The position numbers were made by a program, and so were the translations under genes. Below, piece by piece: positions 1 through 5,863 of a DNA stretch of 6,634 nt; the first letter of the stretch is position 1, and each line of letters begins with the position of its first letter. Below the pieces are notes generated by a model. That model did no database searches. It was not told the origin of the DNA and worked only from the letters and a program-made list of their open reading frames with translations. The DNA is from an uncultured Prevotellaceae bacterium. Its GTDB lineage: Bacteria; Bacteroidota; Bacteroidia; Bacteroidales; Bacteroidaceae. The stretch covers positions 1 to 6,634 of the forward strand of contig CAMHPM010000089.1 in the NCBI GenBank assembly GCA_946187025.1, read 5' to 3'.

Positions 1-1406
1 TGTTCGTTTGGTATGATGCCGTCGAGGATGGCTTCTTTCATCGCATTTTTCAGCACACCCACTTCGCGGCCCGGTGCGAGGCCGAACATCTGCATGATTT
101 CGTCGCCATCGACTGCGAACTTCATGTTGCGGATTCGGTCTTTCTCTTCGATGGCTACCAGCTTCTCCTTCACCAGCTCAAAGTTCTGGTGAAACATCTG
201 TCGGCGTGTCTCGTTTTTCGATGTGATGTCGGCGTTGCACAGCAACATGAGGTCGTCGATATCGTCGCCCGCCTCGAACAGCAGGCGCCTTACGGCCGAG
301 TCGGTCACTTCGTCGTCGGCAATGGCAATGGGGCGCATGTGCAGTCCCACGAGTTTCTCCACATATTTCATCTTCTCGTTCATAGGCAGTTTCATGCGAC
401 GGAATATCTGTGGCACCATCTTTTCGCCTATGTTGTTGTGGTTGTGGAAAGTCCAGCCCAGCAGCGGGTCCCAACGTTTGCTGCGTGGCTTGCCTATGTC
501 GTGAAGCAGCGCAGCCCACCTGAGCCACAGGTCGCCTCCTGCCTTGGCTACATTGTCGAGCACCTCGAGTGTGTGGTAGAAGTTGTCCTTATGTCCGCGC
601 CCGTTGCGTATTTCCACCCCTTCGAGGGCATACAGCTCGGGAAATATGATTTCGAGCAGACCGCATCGCTCGAGGTCGATGAATCCGCGCGACGGCACGG
701 CCGACATCATGATTTTGTTCAGCTCCTCGATTGTGCGCTCGCCTGATATAATCTTTATTCGCTCCTTGTTGCGCGACAGGGCCTTGAATGTCTCGTCCTC
801 GATTTGGAACGACAGCTGCGTGGCAAACCTCACGCACCGCATCATGCGCAGCGGGTCGTCGCTGAACGTGATGTCGGGGTCGAGCGGAGTGCGTATGATT
901 CCGTCTTCAAGGTCGCCGAGTCCGTCGAACGGGTCGATGAGTTGTCCGAACCGCCCTTTGTTGAGGCAGATGGCCATGGCGTTGATGGTGAAGTCGCGCC
1001 GGTTCTGGTCGTCTTCAATCGTGCCGTCCTCCACTATCGGTTTGCGCGAGTCGTGGCTGTAGCTTTCGCGGCGTGCGCCCACAAACTCAATTTCCGACCC
1101 GCGGGCCTTGAGCTGGGCCGTGCCGAAGTTTTTGAACACGCTCAGGCTGGTGTGCCGTCCCAGCTTCTGCTGCAAGGCCTGAGCCAGGCGTATGGAATTG
1201 CGAGTGTTGCCCGTAGTGGCATGGTCGGTGCCGGCCGATGTCACCACGATGTCGATGTCTTTGCTCTTACGTTCGAGAAACAAGTCGCGCACGAAGCCAC
1301 CAATGACATAACACTCCAGCCCCATCGAGTCGGCTGTCTCCGACACGAGGCGGAAAAGTGGATGGTCTATGATGCGAGCTAATTCGCTGTCTGAATACAA
1401 TTTCAT
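1..1406 (-). CDS. cca: CCA-adding tRNA nucleotidyltransferase with HD domain (3' end cut by window edge)
   Basis: Adds or repairs the 3'-terminal CCA of tRNAs in the cytoplasm (class II nucleotidyltransferase family). The frame is open for 468 codons from the ATG at 1406-1404 and leaves the window without a stop. Visible motifs are GGFVRD (residues 36-41), the metal-binding DID pair (Asp50, Asp52), EFVGARRESY (107-116), RRDFTINAMA (136-145), DPFDG (158-162) and DDPLRMMRCVRFA (183-195). An HD phosphohydrolase-type domain follows, with HKDNFYHTLEVLDN at 272-285 and HDIGKP at 302-307. Bacteroidetes homologues are about 470-490 residues as I recall them, so only a short C-terminal tail should be missing. 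The start is supported because the nucleotidyltransferase fold begins about 20 residues later (FRLVSETAD at 18-26), as in homologues. It is divergent from the hydrolase gene at 1705. The HD domain suggests additional phosphatase or phosphodiesterase activity, which is inference. Confidence 0.95.
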   Translation of the reverse strand, partial: MKLYSDSELARIIDHPLFRLVSETADSMGLECYVIGGFVRDLFLERKSKDIDIVVTSAGTDHATTGNTRNSIRLAQALQQKLGRHTSLSVFKNFGTAQLKARGSEIEFVGARRESYSHDSRKPIVEDGTIEDDQNRRDFTINAMAICLNKGRFGQLIDPFDGLGDLEDGIIRTPLDPDITFSDDPLRMMRCVRFATQLSFQIEDETFKALSRNKERIKIISGERTIEELNKIMMSAVPSRGFIDLERCGLLEIIFPELYALEGVEIRNGRGHKDNFYHTLEVLDNVAKAGGDLWLRWAALLHDIGKPRSKRWDPLLGWTFHNHNNIGEKMVPQIFRRMKLPMNEKMKYVEKLVGLHMRPIAIADDEVTDSAVRRLLFEAGDDIDDLMLLCNADITSKNETRRQMFHQNFELVKEKLVAIEEKDRIRNMKFAVDGDEIMQMFGLAPGREVGVLKNAMKEAILDGIIPNE

Positions 1407-1410
1407 GCTG

Positions 1411-1418
1411 CAAAGATA
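1411..1418 (-). promoter_or_regulatory. Probable -7 promoter box of cca
   Basis: On the minus strand this reads TATCTTTG, an exact match to the Bacteroidetes -7 consensus TAnnTTTG. Only CAGC separates it from the cca ATG at 1406, so transcription would begin at or just beside the start codon. No TTTG lies at the expected 19-21 nt upstream, so the -33 element is weak or absent and the call is moderate. Confidence 0.5.
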
Positions 1419-1488
1419 GTAAATAAATACCAATCGGACATCGGCGCTGGCCCATTATTTTTGTTTTTACTCCCACATTCGTCAGAAA

Positions 1489-1567
1489 CGCCTGTAGGCG
1501 CGACCGTTTGAGACTCCGCACTCGCAGGCCCGCGACTCCGCACTCGCGACCCCGCGAGTGCGCACTC
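1489..1567. repeat. GC-rich cluster of short direct and inverted repeats with a strong hairpin
   Basis: This GC-rich stretch lies between two AT-rich promoter zones. In order it holds: an imperfect palindrome CGCCTgtAGGCG at 1489-1500; a 14-bp direct repeat GACTCCGCACTCGC at 1512-1525 and again at 1534-1547 (22-bp period); a perfect 10-bp inverted repeat CGCACTCGCG / CGCGAGTGCG at 1539-1548 and 1553-1562 with a 4-nt loop; and an overlapping 12-bp palindrome GAGTGCGCACTC at 1556-1567. Neither strand has a T-tract right after the hairpin, and both flanking genes point away from it, so it is not a simple terminator. It could be a dispersed REP-like element, a protein-binding array or a nucleoid site. 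The sequence alone does not decide. Confidence 0.7.
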
Positions 1568-1590
1568 ATTTTGTGCCACGCGCAGAGAGC

Positions 1591-1647
1591 ATTCACAACT
1601 TGCATACGGCGAAATGTACGATTCACACCTTATATTTATATATAAAT
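1591..1647 (+). promoter_or_regulatory. Candidate operator: paired direct repeats plus AT palindrome
   Basis: Two 11-bp direct repeats, ATTCACAACTT at 1591-1601 and ATTCACACCTT at 1621-1631, differ at one base and are 30 bp apart, close to three helical turns. They are followed by a perfect 14-bp palindrome ATTTATATATAAAT at 1634-1647 that ends one base before the -33 box of the downstream promoter. This layout suits a transcription factor controlling the hydrolase gene at 1705. The palindrome alone could be an AT-rich UP-like element arising by chance. The regulator is unknown. Confidence 0.4.
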
Positions 1648-1648
1648 G

Positions 1649-1680
1649 TTTGGTCATATCGCAAATAGTCTGTATTTTTG
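1649..1680 (+). promoter_or_regulatory. Bacteroidetes-type promoter of the glycoside hydrolase gene
   Basis: TTTG at 1649-1652, a 20-nt spacer, then TATTTTTG at 1673-1680 match the Bacteroidetes primary-sigma consensus TTTG-N19-21-TAnnTTTG with no mismatch. The expected transcript start near 1685-1688 leaves a leader of about 20 nt before the ATG at 1705. That leader is A/T-rich and has no Shine-Dalgarno sequence, as is usual in this phylum. A second TAAATTTG at 1690-1697 lacks a matching -33 box and lies too close to the start codon. Confidence 0.75.
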
Positions 1681-1704
1681 TAGTCGAAATAAATTTGTCG
1701 AACT

Positions 1705-2820
1705 ATGAAAAAAAATATCTGTATTGCTGTAGTTTTTACACTTGCAGCAGCGTCATATGCCCAGACAGCCGCCGAGGTGAAGGGCTTGATAGAAAAGGTG
1801 AACGACTCGTGGCAGGCACGCCACAAGGCTCAGTGCCGTGGTTTTTGGGACAATGCCGCATACTTCACGGGCAATCAGGCCGCATACGAAGTGACCGGCC
1901 GTCGGCAATATCTCGACTATGCAGTGGCATGGGCTGAATACAACCACTGGAAGGGTGCCACACAGACCGACAAGTCGAAGTGGGAGTACAAGACATACGG
2001 CGAAGACATGAACCACGTGCTGTTTGCCGACTGGCAGATTTGTTTTCAGGTGTATATCGACCTCTACAAGCTGGAGCACCGTGCCGAACGTCTGCAACGC
2101 ACATTGGAGGTGATGATGTATCAGACAAAAACCAAGGAGAACGACTATTGGTGGTGGGCCGATGCGCTGTACATGGGCTTGCCTATATTCACGAAACTAT
2201 ACACGGTGACTCACGACGAGCGACTACTCGACAAGCAATACGAGTGTTTCCGCTGGACCGACGACCTGCTCTTCGACAAAGACGACCATCTCTACTACCG
2301 CGACGGAAAGTATGTCTATCCGAAGGTGAAGACCAAATGTGGCGAGGGAAAGAGTTTCTGGGCGCGTGGCGACGGATGGGTGCTTGCCGGACTGGCCAAA
2401 GTGCTACAAGACCTGCCGAAAGACAGCAAATACCGGCCACTATACGTGCAGCGATTCCAGCAACTGGCAAAGGCAGTGGCCAAATGCCAGCAACCCGAAG
2501 GCTACTGGACACGCTCGATGCTATGTCCTGAGGATGCACCGGGATTTGAGACCAGCGGAACGGCATTCTTCACCTACGGTATGTTGTGGGGTGTGAACAA
2601 CGGACTGTTGAAGGAAGCAGAATTCAAGCCTGTCATCGATCGTGCATGGGACTATCTGACAAAGACCGCACTGCAGCCCGACGGCTCGATAGGATACGTG
2701 CAGCCGATAGGAGAAAAACCCGACCCAACACGCATTGCCGACGCACGCTCAGAGCACCCGTTCGGTACTGGAGCATGGCTCCTAGCCGCATGTGAGCAGT
2801 ACAAACGCCTGAGCAAATAA
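1705..2820 (+). CDS. Secreted GH88/GH105-type unsaturated glycuronyl hydrolase
   Basis: Predicted to hydrolyse unsaturated uronic-acid oligosaccharides left by polysaccharide lyases (rhamnogalacturonan- or glucuronan-type products) in the periplasm or at the surface; the exact substrate is not readable. The 371-residue product starts with a signal peptide (Lys-Lys, hydrophobic core, ASYA then Gln20; cleavage probably after Ala19), with no lipoprotein cysteine. The rest fits the single (alpha/alpha)6-barrel domain of Pfam Glyco_hydro_88. Landmarks are the first helix region CRGFWDNAAYF (44-54), ADWQICFQVYIDLY (108-121) with candidate catalytic Asp109, YWWWADALYMG (148-158) with candidate general acid Asp153, FWARGDGWVLAGL (218-230), ETSGTAFFTYGMLWG (282-296) and GTGAWLLAACE (354-364). 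The usual motif at 108 is ADDQ or similar; here it reads ADWQ. Length is normal for the family. The gene has its own promoter and no polysaccharide-utilisation genes beside it within the window. Family placement is firm; GH88 versus GH105 and substrate are open. Confidence 0.88.
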   Translation: MKKNICIAVVFTLAAASYAQTAAEVKGLIEKVNDSWQARHKAQCRGFWDNAAYFTGNQAAYEVTGRRQYLDYAVAWAEYNHWKGATQTDKSKWEYKTYGEDMNHVLFADWQICFQVYIDLYKLEHRAERLQRTLEVMMYQTKTKENDYWWWADALYMGLPIFTKLYTVTHDERLLDKQYECFRWTDDLLFDKDDHLYYRDGKYVYPKVKTKCGEGKSFWARGDGWVLAGLAKVLQDLPKDSKYRPLYVQRFQQLAKAVAKCQQPEGYWTRSMLCPEDAPGFETSGTAFFTYGMLWGVNNGLLKEAEFKPVIDRAWDYLTKTALQPDGSIGYVQPIGEKPDPTRIADARSEHPFGTGAWLLAACEQYKRLSK

Positions 2821-2831
2821 CCACCCCCCAG

Positions 2832-2905
2832 CCCACGTCCGTGTCGTGCGGTTTTCCCGCACGAATCCCACGCTCGCATCCGTGTCGTGCGGTTTCCCCG
2901 CACGA
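2832..2905 (+). repeat. Two tandem copies of a GC-rich hairpin unit
   Basis: The 118-bp gap between the hydrolase and sppA carries two copies of a unit that begins CCCACG and ends in a perfect 8-bp stem TCGTGCGG / CCGCACGA with a 5-nt loop. Stems are at 2844-2851 with 2857-2864 (loop TTTTC) and 2885-2892 with 2898-2905 (loop TTTCC). The conserved core of about 28 bp is offset by 41 bp, and the second unit has about 6 extra bases after CCCACG. The second stem is followed by an A-run, not a T-run, so a standard intrinsic terminator on the plus strand is not supported. I see no promoter box in the gap, so read-through from the hydrolase into sppA is possible and the hairpins may act on mRNA stability. 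Confidence 0.75.
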
Positions 2906-2938
2906 AAAAACCAAAAAACCAACAAAAAAACAATAACA

Positions 2939-4726
2939 ATGAAAGACTTCTTAAAGTACACACTGGCGACAATCACAGGTATTATCGTCGTAAGTATCAT
3001 CATCAGCATCTTCTCGCTGCTCACACTTGCCGGCATGGCATCGATGGGAGCAGTGGCCGAGTCGATTGACGACAACTCGGTTATGGTAATCAAACTCAAC
3101 GGTACATTCTCCGACCGCACTACCGAAGCCAGCCCGATAGACCAGCTCAGCGGACAAGGCGAATCTATCCCTGGACTCAACGACATGGTTACTGCTATAA
3201 AGAGCGCAAAGGAAAACGAAAAGATAAAGGGCATCTACATCGAGAGCGGAAACTTCTCCGGAGCAACTCCGGCTCTACTCACAGAACTGCGCGACGCTCT
3301 GCTCGATTTCAAGGAGTCGGGCAAGTTTATCATTGCCTATGGCGACAACTACACACAAGGCACATACTACATCAGTTCCGTGGCCGACTCCGTGGTAATC
3401 AACCCTGAAGGCATGGTAGAGTGGGTAGGATTGTCGATGCAGACCATGTACTACAAGAAAATACTCGAAAAGGTAGGCGTGAAGATGCAGGTGGTGAAAG
3501 TCGGCACATACAAGTCGGCCGTAGAACCATTCCTGCTCGACGACATAAGCGATGCCAACCGCGAGCAGATAGAGACCTTCAGCTCTGAGATATGGAGCAA
3601 GATGCTGGCCGACGTGAGCAAGTCGAGAGGCATGACAGCCGACAAACTCAATGCACTGGCCGACAGCGGACTCGTGCTGAAACAAACATCATACCTGATA
3701 CAAAACAAAATCGTCGATAAGGTGGCCTACAGCGACGACGTGCCGCAGATGATTGCCAACATGATGAACGTGGATAAAGACAACTACCACACCACAAGTG
3801 TGGCAAATGTGGCAGCAAATGCCAACAATTCGCCGAAAAGCATGAGTGGTGACATCGTAGCCGTGTATTATGCCGAAGGCGACATCGTGCAAAGCCCGTC
3901 GCAGTATTCATTTGCAGGCAGCGACGAGATTGTAGGCGAGAAGGTAATACGCGACCTCAAGAAGCTGGCCGACGATGACGACGTGAAAGCCGTAGTCATG
4001 CGTGTCAACTCACCAGGTGGCTCGGCATACGCATCTGAGCAAATATGGCATCAGGTTATGAACATCAAGGCAAAGAAACCAATCGTCGTGTCGATGGGCG
4101 GATATGCTGCCAGCGGTGGCTATTACATCTCGTGTGCCGCAAACTGGATTGTAGCACAACCAACCACACTGACCGGCTCAATCGGTATCTTCGGTACATT
4201 CCCAGATGTCAGCGGACTCGTCAAGGATAAACTTGGAGTAAACGTAGCTGTTGTGAACACCAACGAATACTCCGACCTCGGCTCTGTGTTCCGTCCGTTC
4301 ACTCCTCAGGAGCAAGAACTCTTCCAGGAATATATCAACCATGGCTACGACCTCTTCACACGCCGTTGTGCCGATGGCCGCGGACTGTCACAGGATTCAA
4401 TCAAGGTGATAGGCGAAGGACGTGTATGGACCGGCGTACATGCCATCGACCTCGGACTGGTTGACCAGCTCGGAGATTTGGACGATGCCATCAGCAAAGC
4501 CAAGGAACTGGCCGGAATCGACGAGTGCACAATTACGGAATACCCTGCACAGAAATCGTTCTTTGAACAACTGCTTGAAGAGACGACATCCAAGTCGTCG
4601 TATGCCGACGAGCAACTGCACCTCATGCTTGGCGACTACTACGATGCCATACGCACCGTCAGGTCGGCCACAGGTCAGGATCACCTGCAGGCTGCAATGC
4701 CATTCTACCTTAAGTTCAACCTCTGA
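2939..4726 (+). CDS. sppA: Signal peptide peptidase SppA, 67 kDa type (family S49)
   Basis: Membrane-anchored serine protease that degrades cleaved signal peptides in or at the inner membrane. The 595-residue length fits the long two-domain form (E. coli SppA is 618). An N-terminal signal anchor spans about residues 8-34 (a run of Ile, Val and Leu after MKDFLKY). The N-terminal S49 domain carries the catalytic lysine in GTYKSAVEPF (Lys192). The C-terminal domain carries RVNSPGGSAYASE (355-367) and the nucleophile in MGGYAASGGYYIS (Ser392), giving the Ser/Lys dyad expected by alignment to E. coli Ser409/Lys209. The frame is open further upstream, to an ATG at 2846, but those 31 extra codons would translate the second intergenic hairpin repeat. 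The start at 2939 gives the proper signal anchor and follows an A-rich leader typical of the phylum. It is the first gene of the sppA-lpxK-punA group, 51 bp before lpxK. Confidence 0.95.
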   Translation: MKDFLKYTLATITGIIVVSIIISIFSLLTLAGMASMGAVAESIDDNSVMVIKLNGTFSDRTTEASPIDQLSGQGESIPGLNDMVTAIKSAKENEKIKGIYIESGNFSGATPALLTELRDALLDFKESGKFIIAYGDNYTQGTYYISSVADSVVINPEGMVEWVGLSMQTMYYKKILEKVGVKMQVVKVGTYKSAVEPFLLDDISDANREQIETFSSEIWSKMLADVSKSRGMTADKLNALADSGLVLKQTSYLIQNKIVDKVAYSDDVPQMIANMMNVDKDNYHTTSVANVAANANNSPKSMSGDIVAVYYAEGDIVQSPSQYSFAGSDEIVGEKVIRDLKKLADDDDVKAVVMRVNSPGGSAYASEQIWHQVMNIKAKKPIVVSMGGYAASGGYYISCAANWIVAQPTTLTGSIGIFGTFPDVSGLVKDKLGVNVAVVNTNEYSDLGSVFRPFTPQEQELFQEYINHGYDLFTRRCADGRGLSQDSIKVIGEGRVWTGVHAIDLGLVDQLGDLDDAISKAKELAGIDECTITEYPAQKSFFEQLLEETTSKSSYADEQLHLMLGDYYDAIRTVRSATGQDHLQAAMPFYLKFNL

Positions 4727-4750
4727 TCCAGTCAACCCCCAGTCACGTAT

Positions 4751-4769
4751 GATGCGACATCGTCGCATC
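4751..4769 (+). promoter_or_regulatory. Stem-loop just upstream of the lpxK start
   Basis: A perfect 8-bp inverted repeat, GATGCGAC (4751-4758) and GTCGCATC (4762-4769) with a 3-nt loop ATC, ends 8 nt before the lpxK ATG at 4778. No T-tract follows, so it is not an intrinsic terminator. In the sppA-lpxK transcript it would fold inside the ribosome-loading region of lpxK. It may tune translation or processing, or be another dispersed palindrome; this is inference. Confidence 0.5.
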
Positions 4770-4777
4770 CCCAATCT

Positions 4778-5863
4778 ATGATATACCCGCTTCTGCCCAT
4801 CGCCATTGCATACGATGCCGTCACGTCGATACGCAACCTGTTGTACGACCACGGTATCCTGGCCTCACAGGCATACGACCTGCCGGTCATCTGCATCGGA
4901 AACCTCGCCGTGGGCGGCACTGGCAAGACACCACACACCGAATATCTCGTGCGACTGTTGCAAGCCAACGGCTACCACGTGGCTGTGCTGAGTCGTGGGT
5001 ATAAACGCAAGACAAAAGGTTTCGTGATGGCAACGGAATGCTCCACGATTGCTGATATCGGCGACGAACCACTGCAGCTGGCGCGCAAGTTTCCAGACCT
5101 CGTGGTGGCTGTAGATGAAGACCGGTGCGACGGAATACAACGTCTTGTCACTGGCACCGCTACTGCCGGAATCGACGTAATATTGCTCGACGACGCATTC
5201 CAACATCGCCGCGTGGCAGCTGGACTCAATATTCTGCTCACCGACTCACACCGGCTATATACCCGCGACTATCTGTTGCCGGCAGGCAGGCTCAGGGAAA
5301 ACCGAAGAGGAGGACGCAGGGCTGACATAGTGGTTGTGACGAAACTCGATCATGAGCTGAACGACCACGACGCATACCGCTACTATGAAGCACTCGACAT
5401 ACGGAGCAACCAGGATATTTATTTCACGAGGTTTCACTATGGTAACCTTTATAACAAGTACAAGGAAATAGCCCTGGCCGACCTTGAGCATTACAATGTG
5501 CTGCTCGTGACAGGTATTGCGAATCCCAGGCCGCTGGAGCGGGAACTGAGCAAATATACACAGTTCAGCATCATGAGGTATGCTGACCATCATGCGTTTT
5601 CAGACAATGACTACACGATGATGCAACGTGAATACGAAGCCCTGGGAACCGACAAACCGCGTATTGTCGTCACAACAGAGAAGGACATGGCACGCTTGCA
5701 ACCCGACGGCATGGCATTTGGCAAGGAAATCTATGCTCTGCCGATAGAGGTGGAGGTGCTGCACAACGAAAAAGATATGTTTAACCAACAAATACTCGAT
5801 TATGTACGAACAAATTCAAGAAACCGCACAATTCCTCAAGCAGAAGATGACAAGCAAGCCTGA
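4778..5863 (+). CDS. lpxK: Tetraacyldisaccharide 4'-kinase (lipid A synthesis)
   Basis: Phosphorylates the 4'-position of the tetraacyl disaccharide 1-phosphate with ATP to give lipid IVA, on the cytoplasmic face of the inner membrane. The 361-residue product begins with the amphipathic membrane-associating segment usual in LpxK (MIYPLLPIAIAYDAV, then SIRN at 17-20). The Walker A region is GNLAVGGTGKTPH (41-53). Further family motifs are LSRGYKRKTKG (71-81), GDEP (95-98), LLDDAFQHR (136-144, with the Mg-binding Asp138/Asp139 pair), LLPAGRLRE (166-174), TGIANPRPLE (245-254), DHHAFSDNDY (270-279) and TTEKDMARL (299-307). By position, Asp96 and His271 or His272 should correspond to the Asp/His pair proposed as catalytic in Aquifex LpxK. 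It is somewhat longer than E. coli LpxK (328). The hydrophilic final 20 residues lie in the 62-nt overlap with punA. No promoter of its own is visible, so it is probably co-transcribed with sppA. Confidence 0.95.
   Translation: MIYPLLPIAIAYDAVTSIRNLLYDHGILASQAYDLPVICIGNLAVGGTGKTPHTEYLVRLLQANGYHVAVLSRGYKRKTKGFVMATECSTIADIGDEPLQLARKFPDLVVAVDEDRCDGIQRLVTGTATAGIDVILLDDAFQHRRVAAGLNILLTDSHRLYTRDYLLPAGRLRENRRGGRRADIVVVTKLDHELNDHDAYRYYEALDIRSNQDIYFTRFHYGNLYNKYKEIALADLEHYNVLLVTGIANPRPLERELSKYTQFSIMRYADHHAFSDNDYTMMQREYEALGTDKPRIVVTTEKDMARLQPDGMAFGKEIYALPIEVEVLHNEKDMFNQQILDYVRTNSRNRTIPQAEDDKQA

Noticed and set aside
189..1382. Long plus-strand open frames (185, 159 and 192 codons) across the cca region
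   Set aside because: They lie antisense to the continuous, motif-rich cca frame and their translations resemble no family. They follow from the GC-biased codon use of the real gene.
1539..1562. Hairpin as an intrinsic terminator
   Set aside because: No T-tract directly follows on either strand, and both neighbouring genes are transcribed away from it, so nothing should end here.
1267..1657. Minus-strand open frames extending from cca into the divergent gap
   Set aside because: Their translations are Arg- and Ser-rich products of the GC repeat cluster and lack any domain. The cca start at 1406 and its -7 box explain this strand.
1614..1937. Plus-strand frame starting before the hydrolase
   Set aside because: It overlaps the consensus promoter and the well-supported hydrolase frame, and its translation has no family features.
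2832..2905. Two-copy repeat as a CRISPR array
   Set aside because: There are only two units, the stretch between them is about 14 bp and partly repeated, the units are hairpins, and no cas genes are nearby.
5214..5228. Suspected damage in LpxK because the metal-binding motif reads DDAFQH rather than DDGFQH
   Set aside because: The Asp pair (5189-5194) and the rest of the motif are intact, and Ala for Gly here is a frequent family variant as far as I recall.
5776..5783. Possible internal -7 box (TATGTTTA) before punA
   Set aside because: The final G of TAnnTTTG is missing and I see no TTTG at the right distance. punA is better explained by read-through from lpxK.
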